Source: Staphylococcus lloydii
GTDB lineage: Bacteria > Bacillota > Bacilli > Staphylococcales > Staphylococcaceae
Direction of reading: 5' to 3'
Assembly: GCF_015775975.1 (NCBI RefSeq)
Contig: NZ_CP064056.1
Span: 744,001-808,000, forward strand
Length of the DNA: 64,000 nucleotides
Positions 28,736 through 40,805 of this stretch are shown in pieces. The notes under the pieces are model-generated. The model worked only from the letters and a program-made list of their open reading frames with translations, ran no database searches and had not been told where the DNA came from. A program made the position numbers and the translations under genes. The first letter of the stretch is position 1. The number at the start of each line of letters is the position of its first letter.

Positions 28736-28934
28736 GGAAATTAGAGACTTAACCACTTCAGAAATCGAAGAACAAATCAAATCTTCAAAAGAAGAGCTTT
28801 TTAACCTACGCTTTCAGTTAGCTACAGGTCAATTAGAGGAAACTGCACGTATTCGCACAGTAAGAAAAACGATTGCACGTCTAAAAACTGTTGCTCGTGA
28901 AAGAGAAATTGAACAAGGTAAAGCGAATCAATAA
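28725..28934 (+). CDS. rpmC: 50S ribosomal protein L29
   Basis: 69 aa, two-helix protein at the tunnel exit. I place the start at the ATG at 28725 ([19 protein letters not shown]) because this gives the family length; an upstream in-frame ATG at 28701 would add eight residues from inside rplP. The ribosome binding site GGGTGGTGA lies in rplP, so translation is probably coupled. Confidence 0.97.
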   Translation: MKAKEIRDLTTSEIEEQIKSSKEELFNLRFQLATGQLEETARIRTVRKTIARLKTVAREREIEQGKANQ

Positions 28935-28959
28935 TTAATTGAAAGAGGAGGTTACAAAA

Positions 28960-29223
28960 GTGAGCGAAAGAAATGATCGTAAAGTTTATGTAGGTAGAGT
29001 CGTTTCAGATAAAATGGACAAAACTGTAACTGTACTTGTTGAAACATACAAAACACACAAATTGTACGGTAAACGAGTAAAATACTCTAAAAAATACAAA
29101 ACTCATGATGAAAACAACTCAGCTAAGTTAGGGGACATCGTTAAGATTCAAGAGACTCGTCCTTTATCAGCTTCTAAACGTTTCCGTTTAGTTGAAATTG
29201 TTGAAGAATCAGTAATTATATAA
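28960..29223 (+). CDS. rpsQ: 30S ribosomal protein S17
   Basis: 87 aa OB-fold protein ([21 protein letters not shown]). The start is GTG at 28960, preceded by GAGGAGGTTACAAAA; the frame is open to 28939, but that codon lies upstream of the ribosome binding site. [28 protein letters not shown] core (key part [14 protein letters not shown]) and [18 protein letters not shown] are typical. Confidence 0.97.
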   Translation: MSERNDRKVYVGRVVSDKMDKTVTVLVETYKTHKLYGKRVKYSKKYKTHDENNSAKLGDIVKIQETRPLSASKRFRLVEIVEESVII

Positions 29224-29252
29224 TACACAATATATAGATAAAGGAGGTTTAA

Positions 29253-29624
<372 letters not shown>

Positions 29625-29660
29625 TAATTAATTAATAACAAGCTTAAGGAGGTGCCACGC

Positions 29661-29978
29661 ATGCATATCAAAAAAGGTGACAACGTAAAAGTTATCGCAG
29701 GTAAAGACAAAGGTAAAGAAGGCAAAGTAGTTTCTACTGAACCTAAAAAAGACCGTGTCGTTGTGGAAGGTGTTAACGTAATTAAAAAACACCAAAAACC
29801 AACTCAATTTAATCCTGAAGGTGGAATCTTAGAAACAGAGGCAGCAATCCATGTTTCTAACGTACAATTATTGGACCCTAAAACGAATGAACCAACACGT
29901 GTTGGATACAAATTCGAAGATGGCAAAAAAGTTCGTATCGCTAAAAAATCTGGCGAAGAAATCAAATCTAATAATTAA
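29661..29978 (+). CDS. rplX: 50S ribosomal protein L24
   Basis: 105 aa, an assembly initiator with an N-terminal KOW motif ([22 protein letters not shown]). I use the ATG at 29661, which follows AAGGAGGTGCCACGC and matches the family N-terminus; a GTG 9 nt upstream is within the ribosome binding site. 36 nt after rplN. Confidence 0.97.
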   Translation: MHIKKGDNVKVIAGKDKGKEGKVVSTEPKKDRVVVEGVNVIKKHQKPTQFNPEGGILETEAAIHVSNVQLLDPKTNEPTRVGYKFEDGKKVRIAKKSGEEIKSNN

Positions 29979-30003
29979 TAACTAGTTGAAAGGAGGATCC
30001 ACT

Positions 30004-30543
30004 TTGAACCGTTTAAAAGAAAAATTCAACTCTGAAGTTACTGAAAGCTTAGTTAAGAAATTTAATTATAGTTCAGTAATGGAAGTACCAAAAATTGAAA
30101 AAATAGTTGTAAATATGGGTGTAGGTGACGCAGTTCAAAACTCTAAAGTGTTAGATAACGCTGTTGAAGAGTTAGAATTAATCACTGGTCAAAAACCATT
30201 AGTTACAAAAGCTAAAAAATCTGTTGCTACTTTCCGTTTACGTGAAGGTATGCCTATCGGAGCTAAAGTTACATTACGTGGCGAAAGAATGTATGATTTC
30301 TTAGATAAATTAATCGCTGTATCTTTACCTCGTGTACGTGACTTCCGTGGTGTTTCTAAAACAGCATTTGATGGAAGAGGTAACTACACTTTAGGTGTTA
30401 AAGAACAATTAATTTTCCCTGAAATTGACTATGACAAAGTATCAAAAGTACGCGGAATGGATATCGTTATCGTTACTACTGCTAACACTGACGAGGAAGC
30501 TCGTGAATTGTTAACACAATTCGGTATGCCATTTCAAAAATAA
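30004..30543 (+). CDS. rplE: 50S ribosomal protein L5
   Basis: 179 aa, binds 5S rRNA and contacts P-site tRNA. The start is TTG at 30004 ([12 protein letters not shown]), behind AAGGAGGATCCAC; an in-frame upstream start at 29986 lies before the ribosome binding site. Conserved parts are [27 protein letters not shown] and the C-terminal [18 protein letters not shown]. Confidence 0.97.
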   Translation: MNRLKEKFNSEVTESLVKKFNYSSVMEVPKIEKIVVNMGVGDAVQNSKVLDNAVEELELITGQKPLVTKAKKSVATFRLREGMPIGAKVTLRGERMYDFLDKLIAVSLPRVRDFRGVSKTAFDGRGNYTLGVKEQLIFPEIDYDKVSKVRGMDIVIVTTANTDEEARELLTQFGMPFQK

Positions 30544-30565
30544 TCTCTAAAAGGAGGCTAATTAA

Positions 30566-30751
30566 GTGGCTAAAAGTTCAATGGTTGCTAAGCAACAAAA
30601 AAAACAAAAGTTCCAAGTACGTGAATATACTCGTTGTGAACGTTGTGGTCGTCCACATTCTGTATATCGTAAATTCAAATTATGCCGTATTTGTTTCCGT
30701 GAATTAGCTTATAAAGGCCAAATTCCTGGCGTTCGTAAAGCTAGCTGGTAA
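30566..30751 (+). CDS. rpsN: 30S ribosomal protein S14, zinc-binding type
   Basis: 61 aa. Four cysteines C24, C27, C40 and C43 form the zinc site, so this is the short C+ (type Z) form; the zinc-free paralogue used in zinc starvation is not in the window. The start codon is GTG after AAAGGAGGCTAATTAA. 22 nt after rplE. Confidence 0.97.
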   Translation: MAKSSMVAKQQKKQKFQVREYTRCERCGRPHSVYRKFKLCRICFRELAYKGQIPGVRKASW

Positions 30752-30781
30752 TAAAAAGAGGATGAAAGGAGGCAACAATCA

Positions 30782-31180
30782 ATGACATTATCAGATCCAA
30801 TTGCAGATATGCTAACTCGTGTAAGAAACGCTAACATGGTTCGTCACGATAAATTAGAATTCCCTGCATCTAATATTAAAAAAGAAATTGCCGAAATCTT
30901 AAAAAGTGAAGGTTTCGTTAAAAACGTTGAATTTGTAGAAGACGATAAACAAGGTGTTATCCGTGTATTCCTTAAATATGGTCAAAACAATGAACGTGTT
31001 ATCACTGGATTAAAACGTATCTCAAAACCAGGTTTACGTGTTTATGCTAAAGCTAACGAAGTACCAAAAGTACTTAACGGATTAGGTATTGCTTTAGTTT
31101 CAACTTCTGAAGGTGTAATCACTGACAAAGAAGCAAGAAAACGTAACATCGGTGGAGAAATCTTAGCTTACGTTTGGTAA
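30782..31180 (+). CDS. rpsH: 30S ribosomal protein S8
   Basis: 132 aa. In E. coli S8 is the translational repressor of the spc operon. Typical are the N-terminal [14 protein letters not shown], the central [26 protein letters not shown] (key part SKPGLRVYA) and C-terminal [26 protein letters not shown] precedes the ATG. Confidence 0.98.
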   Translation: MTLSDPIADMLTRVRNANMVRHDKLEFPASNIKKEIAEILKSEGFVKNVEFVEDDKQGVIRVFLKYGQNNERVITGLKRISKPGLRVYAKANEVPKVLNGLGIALVSTSEGVITDKEARKRNIGGEILAYVW

Positions 31181-31204
31181 TAATAAATAAGGAGGTGCGA
31201 TAAC

Positions 31205-31741
31205 ATGAGTCGTGTTGGTAAAAAAATTATTGACATTCCAAGTGACGTAACAGTAAGTATTGATGGTAATACAGTTACTGTTAAAGGTCCTAAAGGTGAA
31301 TTATCAAAAACATTAAATGAAAGAATGACATATAAACAAGACGAAAACACATTAGAAGTTGTAAGACCTACTGATTCTAAAGATGATAGAACAGTTCATG
31401 GTACAACTCGTGCTTTAATCAATAATATGATTCTTGGTGTTTCTCAAGGTTTCCAAAAAACACTTGAACTTGTTGGTGTTGGTTACCGTGCTCAAATGCA
31501 AGGTAATGACTTAGTACTTAACGTTGGTTACTCTCACCCAGTTGAAATTAAAGCCGAAGACGGTATTACTTTCGCTGTTGAGAAAAACACAACTGTAACT
31601 GTATCAGGTGTATCTAAAGAACAAGTTGGAGCTATCGCTTCTAACATCCGTTCAACTAGACCTCCAGAACCTTATAAAGGTAAAGGAATTCGTTACCAAG
31701 GTGAATACGTTCGCCGTAAAGAAGGTAAAACTGGTAAATAA
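31205..31741 (+). CDS. rplF: 50S ribosomal protein L6
   Basis: 178 aa with two L6 repeats, near the sarcin-ricin loop. The N-terminus [16 protein letters not shown] and the C-terminal signature [23 protein letters not shown] (key part [11 protein letters not shown]) are typical. AAGGAGGTGCGATAAC precedes the ATG. Confidence 0.98.
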   Translation: MSRVGKKIIDIPSDVTVSIDGNTVTVKGPKGELSKTLNERMTYKQDENTLEVVRPTDSKDDRTVHGTTRALINNMILGVSQGFQKTLELVGVGYRAQMQGNDLVLNVGYSHPVEIKAEDGITFAVEKNTTVTVSGVSKEQVGAIASNIRSTRPPEPYKGKGIRYQGEYVRRKEGKTGK

Positions 31742-31772
31742 TAAATAACTCTCTATAGAAAGGAGTATTGCA

Positions 31773-32135
31773 ATGATCAGCAAAATTGATAAAAACAAAG
31801 TACGTTTAAAAAGACATGCGCGTGTTCGTACTAAATTATCTGGCACAGCTGAAAAACCACGTTTAAACGTTTATCGTTCAAACAAGCACATCTATGCTCA
31901 AATTATCGATGACGTTAAAGGTGTAACTTTAGCTCAAGCCTCAACTCAAGACAAAGATATCGCAAGTGAATCAACTCCAAAAGTTGACTTATCAGCAAAA
32001 GTAGGCGAATCAATCGCTAAAAAAGCAAGCGATAAAGGCGTAACTGCTATCGTATTTGACCGTGGAGGTTACTTATATCATGGTCGTATTAAAGCATTAG
32101 CTGAAGCAGCTCGCGAAAACGGTTTACAATTTTAA
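31773..32135 (+). CDS. rplR: 50S ribosomal protein L18
   Basis: 120 aa 5S rRNA-binding protein. Features are [34 protein letters not shown] (key part [16 protein letters not shown]) and the C-terminal [26 protein letters not shown] motif (key part [11 protein letters not shown]). AAAGGAGTATTGCA precedes the ATG. Confidence 0.98.
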   Translation: MISKIDKNKVRLKRHARVRTKLSGTAEKPRLNVYRSNKHIYAQIIDDVKGVTLAQASTQDKDIASESTPKVDLSAKVGESIAKKASDKGVTAIVFDRGGYLYHGRIKALAEAARENGLQF

Positions 32136-32156
32136 TTTAAAGGAGGGACAAATTAC

Positions 32157-32657
32157 ATGGCTCGTAGAGAAGAAGAAACTAAAGAATTTGAAGAACGCGT
32201 TGTTACAATCAACCGTGTTGCAAAAGTTGTTAAAGGTGGACGTCGTTTCCGTTTCACTGCTTTAGTAGTAGTAGGAGATAAGAACGGTCGCGTTGGCTTT
32301 GGTACTGGTAAAGCACAAGAAGTTCCAGAAGCAATCAAAAAAGCTGTAGAAGCAGCGAAAAAAGACTTAGTTGTAGTTCCACGTGTTGAAGGTACTACTC
32401 CTCATACAATCACTGGACGCTTCAGTTCAGGTAGTGTATTCATGAAACCAGCTGCACCTGGTACAGGTGTTATCGCAGGTGGCCCAGTTCGTGCTGTCCT
32501 AGAATTAGCTGGAATCACTGACATTTTAAGTAAATCATTAGGATCTAATACTCCAATCAATATGGTACGTGCGACTATTAATGGATTAAAAAATCTTAAA
32601 AACGCTGAAGAAGTTGCGAAATTACGTGGCAAATCAGTTGAAGAATTATATAATTAA
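32157..32657 (+). CDS. rpsE: 30S ribosomal protein S5
   Basis: 166 aa, decoding accuracy and mRNA entry site. The dsRBD-like N-half contains [26 protein letters not shown] (key part [16 protein letters not shown]), whose loop is the site of spectinomycin resistance mutations, and the sequence there is normal. [19 protein letters not shown] follows. AAAGGAGGGACAAATTAC precedes the ATG. Confidence 0.98.
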   Translation: MARREEETKEFEERVVTINRVAKVVKGGRRFRFTALVVVGDKNGRVGFGTGKAQEVPEAIKKAVEAAKKDLVVVPRVEGTTPHTITGRFSSGSVFMKPAAPGTGVIAGGPVRAVLELAGITDILSKSLGSNTPINMVRATINGLKNLKNAEEVAKLRGKSVEELYN

Positions 32658-32671
32658 GGAGGGAAAGAGTT

Positions 32672-32851
32672 ATGGCTAAATTACAAATTACCCTCACTCG
32701 TAGTGTTATTGGTCGTCCTGAAACACAACGTAAAACTGTTGAAGCTTTAGGTTTGAAAAAAACTAATTCTTCAGTAGTTGTTGAAGATAACCCTGCAATC
32801 CGTGGGCAAATCAACAAAGTAAGTCACTTAGTGACTGTAGAAGAAAAATAA
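32672..32851 (+). CDS. rpmD: 50S ribosomal protein L30
   Basis: 59 aa: it starts [17 protein letters not shown] and contains [21 protein letters not shown], the standard L30 ferredoxin-like core. It is preceded by AAGGAGGGAAAGAGTT and lies 14 nt after rpsE. Expected length is 59-60 aa. Confidence 0.98.
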   Translation: MAKLQITLTRSVIGRPETQRKTVEALGLKKTNSSVVVEDNPAIRGQINKVSHLVTVEEK

Positions 32852-32867
32852 TTAAGGAGGTGCCGAA

Positions 32868-33308
32868 ATGAAATTACATGAGTTAAAACCAGCAGAAGGT
32901 TCACGTAAAGAACGTAACCGCGTTGGACGTGGTGCGGCTACAGGTAACGGTAAAACAAGTGGACGTGGACAAAAAGGTCAAAAAGCACGTTCAGGTGGTA
33001 AAGTAAGACCAGGTTTCGAAGGTGGTCAATTACCATTATTCCGTCGTTTACCAAAACGTGGTTTCACTAACATTAACCGTAAAGAATATGCTATTGTTAA
33101 CTTAGACCAACTTAATAAATTTGAAGAAGGTACTGAAGTAACTCCAGCTTTATTAGTAGAATCCGGTGTAGTTAAAAGTGAAAAATCTGGTATTAAAGTA
33201 TTAGGTAACGGTTCACTAGAGAAAAAATTAACAGTAAAAGCTCATAAATTCTCTGCTTCTGCAGCAGACGCTATTGATGCAAAAGGTGGAGCACACGAGG
33301 TGATCTAA
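32868..33308 (+). CDS. rplO: 50S ribosomal protein L15
   Basis: 146 aa with the very basic Gly-rich N-terminus ([32 protein letters not shown]) that penetrates rRNA, and the C-terminal globular L18e-like domain. It overlaps secY by 1 nt (TAATG), the same coupling seen in other Firmicutes. AAGGAGGTGCCGAA precedes the ATG. Confidence 0.98.
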   Translation: MKLHELKPAEGSRKERNRVGRGAATGNGKTSGRGQKGQKARSGGKVRPGFEGGQLPLFRRLPKRGFTNINRKEYAIVNLDQLNKFEEGTEVTPALLVESGVVKSEKSGIKVLGNGSLEKKLTVKAHKFSASAADAIDAKGGAHEVI

Positions 33309-34600
33309 TGATTCAAACGCTTGTGAGCTTCTTTCAAACGAAAGAAGTTCGTAACAAGATCTTTTTTACACTCGCAATGTTAGTTATTTTCAAGATAGGT
33401 ACTTATATTCCAGCCCCTGGCGTAAATCCAGCTGCCTTTGACAGTCATCAAGGTTCTCAAGGTGTCACTGACTTGTTAAATACATTTGGTGGTGGAGCCT
33501 TGAAGAACTTTTCAATCTTTGCTATGGGGATTATGCCATACATTACTGCATCTATCGTAATGCAGTTATTGCAAATGGATATTGTTCCTAAGTTTACAGA
33601 ATGGGCCAAACAAGGTGAATCAGGTAGGAAAAAGCTAAATAATTTTACACGTTATTTTGCTATTATTCTTGCCTTCATTCAATCAATTGGTATGGCTTTC
33701 CAATTTAACAACTACCTAAAAGGTCAATTGATCATGGATCAATCAATCTTTAGTTATTTGTTAATTGCAGTTGTCTTAACATCAGGCACAGCATTCCTAA
33801 TTTGGTTAGGTGAACAAATAACACAATTTGGTGTTGGTAATGGAATTTCAATTATTATCTTTGCAGGTATTCTATCTACGCTTCCGTCATCACTAATCCA
33901 ATTTTACCAACAAGCATTTGTTGGACAAGACGATGTCACTTTAGCATGGCTTAAAGTAATTGGAATAGTTATCGGAATGATATTACTAACTATTGGTGCT
34001 ATTTACGTATTACAAGCAATTCGTAAAATACCAATTCAATATGCAAAGAAACAATCAGCACAACGTTTAGGTTCTCAAGCAACGTATTTACCATTAAAAG
34101 TTAACTCAGCAGGGGTTATTCCTGTAATCTTTTCAATGGCGTTCTTTTTATTACCTAGAACGTTAACATTATTTTTCCCTGATGCTGCTTGGGCACAAAA
34201 AGTATCAGACGTGGCTAACCCATCAAATAACATCGGAATGATTGTGTATGTAGTATTAATTATTGCATTCGCATATTTCTATGCATTTGTTCAAGTTAAC
34301 CCAGAAAAAATGGCTGAAAATCTTAAGAAACAAGGCAGTTACGTTCCAGGAATCAGACCTGGAGAACAAACAAAAAAATATATTACTAGAGTACTCTATC
34401 GATTAACATTCGTTGGATCAATCTTCTTAGCTGTTATTGCTATATTACCGATAATTGCGACTAAGTTTATGAACTTACCTCAATCAATTCAGGTTGGTGG
34501 TACAAGTTTACTAATCGTAATCGGTGTAGCTATTGAAACGATGAAGAGCCTTGAAGCTCAAGTGAGCCAGAAGGAATATAGAGGCTTTGGTGGTAGATAA
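33308..34600 (+). CDS. secY: Protein translocase subunit SecY
   Basis: 430-aa, ten-TM channel of the Sec translocon. TM2 plug region and the conserved [16 protein letters not shown] near residue 80 and [18 protein letters not shown] loop follow the family; the ribosome-facing loops are [12 protein letters not shown] (about residues 243-254) and the C-terminal [16 protein letters not shown]. The gene is coupled to rplO and followed 19 nt later by adk. This is the housekeeping SecY, not the accessory SecY2. Confidence 0.98.
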   Translation: MIQTLVSFFQTKEVRNKIFFTLAMLVIFKIGTYIPAPGVNPAAFDSHQGSQGVTDLLNTFGGGALKNFSIFAMGIMPYITASIVMQLLQMDIVPKFTEWAKQGESGRKKLNNFTRYFAIILAFIQSIGMAFQFNNYLKGQLIMDQSIFSYLLIAVVLTSGTAFLIWLGEQITQFGVGNGISIIIFAGILSTLPSSLIQFYQQAFVGQDDVTLAWLKVIGIVIGMILLTIGAIYVLQAIRKIPIQYAKKQSAQRLGSQATYLPLKVNSAGVIPVIFSMAFFLLPRTLTLFFPDAAWAQKVSDVANPSNNIGMIVYVVLIIAFAYFYAFVQVNPEKMAENLKKQGSYVPGIRPGEQTKKYITRVLYRLTFVGSIFLAVIAILPIIATKFMNLPQSIQVGGTSLLIVIGVAIETMKSLEAQVSQKEYRGFGGR

Positions 34601-34607
34601 ATTGTAG

Positions 34608-35270
<663 letters not shown>

Positions 35271-35475
35271 TATTAACTTTATACGGTCTATGTATTGCAG
35301 TCATCCTATTTGAGTAAGTATCTATGTATTGAAAAAATAAAATAATATAAGAGTGACGTATAGCGTAAGTAATTCTTTTATTTTTGTTGACTTATTAACA
35401 CGCACTGATAGACACGTATGGTTACAGTTGATATAAGACGATAACCAACTATAGTAAAAAGGGGGAAGTTAATAA
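35271..35475 (+). promoter_or_regulatory. adk-infA gap with a possible internal promoter
   Basis: A 205-nt AT-rich gap contains an 11-bp direct repeat TCTATGTATTG (35287-35297 and 35321-35331). TTGACT at 35386-35391 is a good -35 box, but the -10 box after it is poor. This is the only long gap inside the supercluster, so an extra promoter for infA-rpmJ-rpsM-rpsK-rpoA-rplQ is plausible. No ORF is seen. Confidence 0.3.
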
Positions 35476-35694
35476 ATGGCTAAACAAGATGTAATTGAAT
35501 TAGAAGGTACTGTATTAGATACTTTACCAAATGCTATGTTTAAAGTAGAATTAGAAAATGGTCATGAGATTTTGGCACACGTTAGTGGTAAAATCAGAAT
35601 GAATTATATTCGTATTCTACCTGGCGACAAAGTAACAGTAGAAATGTCTCCGTATGATTTAACACGCGGAAGAATCACTTATCGTTATAAATAA
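35476..35694 (+). CDS. infA: Translation initiation factor IF-1
   Basis: 72-aa S1/OB-fold factor that occupies the A site during initiation. It is virtually invariant: [45 protein letters not shown] and the C-terminal [28 protein letters not shown] precedes the ATG. Confidence 0.98.
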
Positions 35695-35713
35695 TCGTCA
35701 CTCCATAATATAG

Positions 35714-35839
<126 letters not shown>

Positions 35840-35861
35840 TAAAAGAGAGGTGTAAATATAT

Positions 35862-36227
35862 ATGGCACGTATAGCAGGAGTGGATATTCCACGTGAAAAA
35901 CGCATCGTTATTTCATTAACATACGTATACGGTATCGGTACTACGACAGCTCAAAAGATCGTAAAAGAAGCTAATGTTTCAGACGAAACTCGCGTAAAAG
36001 ATTTAACAGATGACGAATTAGGTCGTATCCGTGAAGTAGTAGACAGTTATAAAGTTGAAGGTGACTTACGTCGTGAACAAAACTTAAACATCAAACGTTT
36101 AATGGAAATTTCATCATATCGTGGAATCCGTCATCGTCGTGGTTTACCAGTACGCGGACAAAAGACTAAAAACAATGCTCGTACTCGTAAAGGCCCAGTT
36201 AAAACTGTAGCTAATAAGAAAAAATAA
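35862..36227 (+). CDS. rpsM: 30S ribosomal protein S13
   Basis: 121 aa in the head of the 30S subunit, contacting P-site tRNA through its basic C-terminal tail ([23 protein letters not shown]; key part NNARTRKGP). The helix-hairpin core [17 protein letters not shown] and [16 protein letters not shown] are typical. AGAGAGGTGTAAATATAT precedes the ATG. Confidence 0.98.
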   Translation: MARIAGVDIPREKRIVISLTYVYGIGTTTAQKIVKEANVSDETRVKDLTDDELGRIREVVDSYKVEGDLRREQNLNIKRLMEISSYRGIRHRRGLPVRGQKTKNNARTRKGPVKTVANKKK

Positions 36228-36250
36228 TAGGTAAAGGAGGCAAAATTTAA

Positions 36251-36640
36251 ATGGCACGTAAACAAGTATCTCGTAAACGTAGAGTGAAAAAGAATATTGA
36301 AAATGGAGTAGCTCATATCCGTTCAACATTCAATAATACAATCGTAACAATTACTGACGAATTTGGTAATGCATTATCTTGGTCATCAGCAGGTGCATTA
36401 GGTTTTAAAGGTTCAAAAAAATCTACACCATTCGCAGCACAAATGGCAGCTGAAACAGCATCAAAAACAGCTATGGAACATGGTTTAAAATCTGTAGAAT
36501 GTACAGTTAAAGGCCCTGGTCCTGGTCGTGAATCAGCTATCCGTGCTTTACAATCAGCTGGTTTAGAAGTAACAGCAATCCGTGACGTTACTCCAGTTCC
36601 ACATAATGGTTGTCGTCCACCAAAACGTCGTCGCGTATAA
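36251..36640 (+). CDS. rpsK: 30S ribosomal protein S11
   Basis: 129 aa on the platform near the Shine-Dalgarno helix. It has the universal [17 protein letters not shown] and [20 protein letters not shown] blocks and the basic C-terminal [31 protein letters not shown] precedes the ATG. Confidence 0.98.
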   Translation: MARKQVSRKRRVKKNIENGVAHIRSTFNNTIVTITDEFGNALSWSSAGALGFKGSKKSTPFAAQMAAETASKTAMEHGLKSVECTVKGPGPGRESAIRALQSAGLEVTAIRDVTPVPHNGCRPPKRRRV

Positions 36641-36716
36641 TTTTATTGTTATTGTCACAGGTCACTGAGAAATACAGTACAAATCTAGTCGACGTAGTCA
36701 AGGAGGATATTTGTAA

Positions 36717-37661
36717 ATGATAGAAATCGAAAAACCTAGAATTGAAACAATAGAAATTAGTGAAGATGCTAAATTCGGTAAGTTCGTTGTTGAACCACTA
36801 GAACGTGGCTATGGTACTACACTAGGAAACTCCTTACGTCGTATCCTACTATCTTCATTGCCAGGCGCAGCCGTTAAATATATCGAAATCGAAGGTGTAC
36901 TTCACGAGTTCTCTGCAATAGACAATGTAGTTGAAGACGTTTCTACAATCATTATGAACGTTAAAAAACTAGCATTAAAAATCTATTCAGAAGAAGATAA
37001 AACGTTAGAAATCGATGTTAAGGATGAAGGCGAAGTAACTGCAAGTGACATTACTCATGATAGTGATGTTGAGATTTTAAATCCTGAACTGAAATTGGCG
37101 ACTGTTTCTAAAGGTGGACATTTAAAAATCCGTCTTGTTGCAAACAAGGGTAGAGGTTACGCATTAGCAGAACAAAATAACACTAGTGATTTACCAATTG
37201 GAGTAATTCCTGTTGATTCACTATATTCACCTGTAGAACGTGTTAACTACACAGTAGAAAATACACGCGTAGGTCAAAGTAGTGATTTTGACAAATTAAC
37301 ACTAGATGTGTGGACTAATGGATCTATTACGCCACAAGAATCAGTTTCATTAGCAGCAAAAATTTTAACTGAACACTTGAATATCTTTGTTGGATTGACT
37401 GACGAAGCACAAAATGCTGAAATCATGATTGAAAAAGAAGAAGATCAAAAAGAAAAAGTACTTGAAATGTCTATCGAAGAGTTAGATTTATCTGTTCGTT
37501 CATACAACTGTTTAAAACGTGCAGGCATTAATTCTGTTCAAGAATTAGCTGACAAATCTGAAGCAGACATGATGAAAGTGCGTAATTTAGGTCGTAAATC
37601 ACTTGAAGAAGTTAAATACAAACTTGAAGACTTAGGTTTAGGCTTAAGAAAAGAAGACTAA
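36717..37661 (+). CDS. rpoA: RNA polymerase alpha subunit
   Basis: 314 aa. The N-terminal dimerisation domain (about residues 1-230) has [25 protein letters not shown] (key part [15 protein letters not shown]). A charged linker ([10 protein letters not shown]) leads to the C-terminal DNA- and activator-binding domain with [14 protein letters not shown] and [13 protein letters not shown]. The 76-nt gap before it is the longest in the alpha part; AAGGAGGATATTTGTAA precedes the ATG. Confidence 0.98.
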   Translation: MIEIEKPRIETIEISEDAKFGKFVVEPLERGYGTTLGNSLRRILLSSLPGAAVKYIEIEGVLHEFSAIDNVVEDVSTIIMNVKKLALKIYSEEDKTLEIDVKDEGEVTASDITHDSDVEILNPELKLATVSKGGHLKIRLVANKGRGYALAEQNNTSDLPIGVIPVDSLYSPVERVNYTVENTRVGQSSDFDKLTLDVWTNGSITPQESVSLAAKILTEHLNIFVGLTDEAQNAEIMIEKEEDQKEKVLEMSIEELDLSVRSYNCLKRAGINSVQELADKSEADMMKVRNLGRKSLEEVKYKLEDLGLGLRKED

Positions 37662-37679
37662 TATAAAGGAGGTCAACTC

Positions 37680-38048
37680 ATGGGTTACAGAAAATTAGGT
37701 CGTACTTCTGATCAACGTAAAGCAATGTTACGTGATTTAGCTACATCACTTATCGTTAGTGAACGTATTGAAACTACTGACGCACGTGCTAAAGAAGTAC
37801 GTAGTATCGTAGAAAAATTGATTACTTTAGGTAAAAAAGGCGATTTAGCTTCTCGTCGTAATGCAGCAAAAACATTACGTAATGTTGAGATTTTAAACGA
37901 AGATGAATCTACACAAACTGCTCTTCAAAAATTATTCGGTGAGATTGCAGAACGTTATACTGAACGCCAAGGTGGATATACTCGTATCCTTAAAGCAGGC
38001 CCTCGTCGTGGTGACGGTGCTGAATCAGTAATTATCGAATTAGTATAA
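37680..38048 (+). CDS. rplQ: 50S ribosomal protein L17
   Basis: 122 aa, last gene of the supercluster. The N-terminus [34 protein letters not shown] and the C-terminal [15 protein letters not shown] are diagnostic. AAAGGAGGTCAACTC precedes the ATG. Tandem terminators follow after about 90 nt. Confidence 0.98.
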   Translation: MGYRKLGRTSDQRKAMLRDLATSLIVSERIETTDARAKEVRSIVEKLITLGKKGDLASRRNAAKTLRNVEILNEDESTQTALQKLFGEIAERYTERQGGYTRILKAGPRRGDGAESVIIELV

Positions 38049-38135
38049 TTTTAATATAAATATGCGTACTACTATGTATAAAGCAAATGAGTGCAACGAT
38101 AATGTTTGCCACATACAAATATTGTCTAGCTCAGA

Positions 38136-38204
38136 GTACCCCATCAACCAAATAATATTTTTAAAGCGTGAACTCAAATAATCTGATGGGGTGCGCGCTT
38201 TTTT
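38136..38204 (+). terminator. First terminator after rplQ
   Basis: GTACCCCATCA (38136-38146, ends approximate with one G-U) pairs with TGATGGGGTGC (38184-38194) around a 37-nt loop; GCGC and a six-T run follow. AAAGCG inside the loop can alternatively pair with CGCTTT at 38196-38201. Confidence 0.75.
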
Positions 38205-38208
38205 ATTT

Positions 38209-38239
38209 AAGCTATAGTTAAAGCTATGGCTTTTTTTAT
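38209..38239 (+). terminator. Second, tandem terminator after rplQ
   Basis: AAGCTATAG (38209-38217) pairs with CTATGGCTT (38224-38232), one G-U, followed by a seven-T run. It lies 5 nt after the first terminator, a double stop for a very highly expressed operon. Confidence 0.72.
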
Positions 38240-38336
38240 TTGACTATCTTTAAAGTAACGCATTGTTAATGTAGGATATACATAAATATTAAAATCATGT
38301 AAAATGGAAAAGTATACTTGAATGGGGGGCAATGAA

Positions 38337-39146
38337 ATGCAAACTAATGATCAAATTATAAAATTTAATCACGTTTCATTTAAATATAAAAGTGATGAAC
38401 CATATGCTTTAAAAGACGTTTCATTTGCTATCCCTAAGGGAAAATGGACTTCAATCGTTGGTCATAATGGTTCAGGAAAATCAACGCTTGCTAAACTAAT
38501 GGTGGGCATTGAACAAGCCAACGTTGGAAACATTACCTACAACGATCAAGTAATAGATAATAGTAATATTCAGGTTTTACGTAAAAGTATAGGTATTGTT
38601 TTTCAAAATCCAGAAAATCAATTCGTTGGTTCAACAGTTGAGTTTGATGTTGCTTTCGGTTTAGAAAATCATGCAGTTCCTTATGAGGTTATGCATGACA
38701 TCGTACCAAAAGTACTGAGTGATGTTCATATGCTCGATAAAGCCAATAAAGAACCACAATCATTGTCAGGTGGTCAAAAACAACGTGTGGCTATTGCTGG
38801 CGTTTTAGCATTGAATACTGATGTTATTATATTGGATGAAGCCACATCGATGTTAGATCCATACGGTCGTATGGCATTAATTAATTTAGTGCGCAAACTA
38901 AACCATGAAAAAGACGTTACAATAATTTCTATAACACACGATTTATCAGAAGCAGCTGAAGCTGATCATTTAATCGTCTTAGATAAAGGGGAAATATTTA
39001 CCACTGGTACGCCACAACAAGTTTTTGATAAAGGTGAAGCATTATCCCAAATTGGACTTGATTTACCATTTTCAATGCGTATTAATCAACTGTTGGGTAA
39101 TCCTTTAAAATATATTTCATATGAAGGGTTGGTAAGTCAGTTATGA
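38337..39146 (+). CDS. ecfA1: Energy-coupling factor transporter ATPase EcfA1
   Basis: ABC ATPase of 269 aa in the shared ECF module that powers uptake of several vitamins and metals through exchangeable S components. Walker [11 protein letters not shown]-loop FQNPENQF, signature LSGGQKQR, Walker [10 protein letters not shown] and switch histidine [12 protein letters not shown] are present. The ATG at 38337 follows GGGGGGCAATGAA; an upstream ATG at 38322 overlaps that ribosome binding site. It overlaps ecfA2 by 4 nt. Confidence 0.96.
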   Translation: MQTNDQIIKFNHVSFKYKSDEPYALKDVSFAIPKGKWTSIVGHNGSGKSTLAKLMVGIEQANVGNITYNDQVIDNSNIQVLRKSIGIVFQNPENQFVGSTVEFDVAFGLENHAVPYEVMHDIVPKVLSDVHMLDKANKEPQSLSGGQKQRVAIAGVLALNTDVIILDEATSMLDPYGRMALINLVRKLNHEKDVTIISITHDLSEAAEADHLIVLDKGEIFTTGTPQQVFDKGEALSQIGLDLPFSMRINQLLGNPLKYISYEGLVSQL

Positions 39147-40006
39147 CGGTCGAGTTTAATCAAGTGAATTATGTTTATCAACAAGGCACGCCATATGAGT
39201 ATCATGCTTTGAGGGATATTACTACACAATTTGATGATGGTAAATATTACGCCGTAATTGGTCAAACAGGTTCAGGAAAATCAACGTTAATACAACATTT
39301 TAATGGCTTGTTAAAACCGACCGTTGGAAAAATGATATTTAATGATGTCGTTATCCAACACAAAACTAAAGACAAATTATTACGCGATATACGTAAAAAA
39401 GTCGGCATCGTATTCCAATTTCCAGAATCTCAATTATTTGAAGATAGTGTCGATAAAGAAATTGAATTTGGCCCCAAAAATTTTGGTATGGATATTGAGA
39501 AAGTAAAAAAAAGAGCGTTTCAAATGTTGTTAGAATTTGGCTTTCCAAGAGAAATAATGACCTTATCTCCGTTTCAAATGTCTGGAGGGCAAATGAGAAA
39601 AATAGCATTAACTTCAATATTAGCTATGGATCCAGATATTATTATTTTAGACGAACCTACGGCCGGTTTAGACCCACAAAGTAAAAAACAAATTATGAGC
39701 AAAATTAAAGAATTGCAACAACAGTACAATAAGACGATTATACTAATTACGCATGAAATGGACGATGTCGCAAAATATGCTGATGAAATCAAATTAATGC
39801 AAAATGGTAAGCTGACGGATGATTTAACACCACGCGAGCTTTTTGCTAATAGTGAATATATTAAAAAATATCAGTTAGATGTTCCTGAAGTAGTTAAGTT
39901 ACAACGCGATATTGAAGCAAAATATCATTTCAAGTTTGATAAGATTGCTTTAACTGAAGAAGAGTTTGTGGACATGTATAAGGAGTGGCGCAGTAATGAA
40001 AGATAA
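39143..40006 (+). CDS. ecfA2: Energy-coupling factor transporter ATPase EcfA2
   Basis: 287-aa partner of EcfA1. Walker [11 protein letters not shown]-loop [10 protein letters not shown], signature MSGGQMRK, Walker [10 protein letters not shown] and switch [12 protein letters not shown] are visible. The altered signature (MSGGQMRK against LSGGQKQR) is the usual distinction between the two paralogues. It overlaps ecfA1 (ATGA) and, by 11 nt, ecfT. Confidence 0.96.
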   Translation: MTVEFNQVNYVYQQGTPYEYHALRDITTQFDDGKYYAVIGQTGSGKSTLIQHFNGLLKPTVGKMIFNDVVIQHKTKDKLLRDIRKKVGIVFQFPESQLFEDSVDKEIEFGPKNFGMDIEKVKKRAFQMLLEFGFPREIMTLSPFQMSGGQMRKIALTSILAMDPDIIILDEPTAGLDPQSKKQIMSKIKELQQQYNKTIILITHEMDDVAKYADEIKLMQNGKLTDDLTPRELFANSEYIKKYQLDVPEVVKLQRDIEAKYHFKFDKIALTEEEFVDMYKEWRSNER

Positions 40007-40802
40007 GTTTATAATTGGTCGTTACTTACCGCTTGATACCCCTATACATCGCTTAGATCCGAGAACTAAGTTAATCTTTGTATTTTTATTCGTTATTTTA
40101 ATATTTTTTGCGCATTCGTTTGCGACTTACCTATGGTTATTTATTCTAATAATGATAATAGTAAAACTATCGCATATTAAAACATGGTTTTTAATTAAAG
40201 GGTTAACGCCCATTTGGATATTTTTAATATTTACATTTATTATGCACTTGTTTGTTACTAAAGGCGGCGTGCGTATTTTTGAATTAGGTTTTGTGTCAAT
40301 CGATACAAATGGTATTTTAGAAGGTATATACATCGTACTCCGTTTAATGTTTATTATGATGATTTCGACCGTTATGACATTAACTACGAGTCCTATTGAT
40401 TTAACTGATGCATTTGAAAGATTATTATATCCTTTGAAATTAGTTAAAATACCCGTGCATCAATTGAGTATGATGATGTCCATTGCGTTACGTTTTATAC
40501 CTACATTAATGAATGAGTTAGATAAAATTATATTAGCTCAAAAATCTCGTGGCTCTGAACTTAGTAGTGGGACATTAATGAATAGAATTAAAGCATTTAT
40601 ACCACTCTTGATTCCGTTATTTATTTCAGCATTTCAACGAGCGGAAGATTTAGCCATCGCAATGGAAGTTAGAGGCTATGATGCAAATACTGAGCGAACA
40701 AGTTACCGTGAATTGCAATGGAAGGTAAAAGATACGATTGTCGTACTCTCAATTATTCCTATAGCAATTGTATTATTTGTACTTAAATATTTAGGAGTGT
40801 AA
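39996..40802 (+). CDS. ecfT: Energy-coupling factor transmembrane protein EcfT
   Basis: 268-aa membrane subunit that links ATPases to S components. It has about five to six TM helices and the two cytoplasmic coupling motifs AQKSRGSEL (about residues 178-186) and AMEVRGYD (about 221-228). I use the ATG at 39996 because AAGGAGTGGCGCAGTA precedes it; a longer frame starts inside ecfA2. No S component is encoded beside it, as expected of a group II (shared) module. Confidence 0.95.
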   Translation: MKDKFIIGRYLPLDTPIHRLDPRTKLIFVFLFVILIFFAHSFATYLWLFILIMIIVKLSHIKTWFLIKGLTPIWIFLIFTFIMHLFVTKGGVRIFELGFVSIDTNGILEGIYIVLRLMFIMMISTVMTLTTSPIDLTDAFERLLYPLKLVKIPVHQLSMMMSIALRFIPTLMNELDKIILAQKSRGSELSSGTLMNRIKAFIPLLIPLFISAFQRAEDLAIAMEVRGYDANTERTSYRELQWKVKDTIVVLSIIPIAIVLFVLKYLGV

Positions 40803-40805
40803 AAC

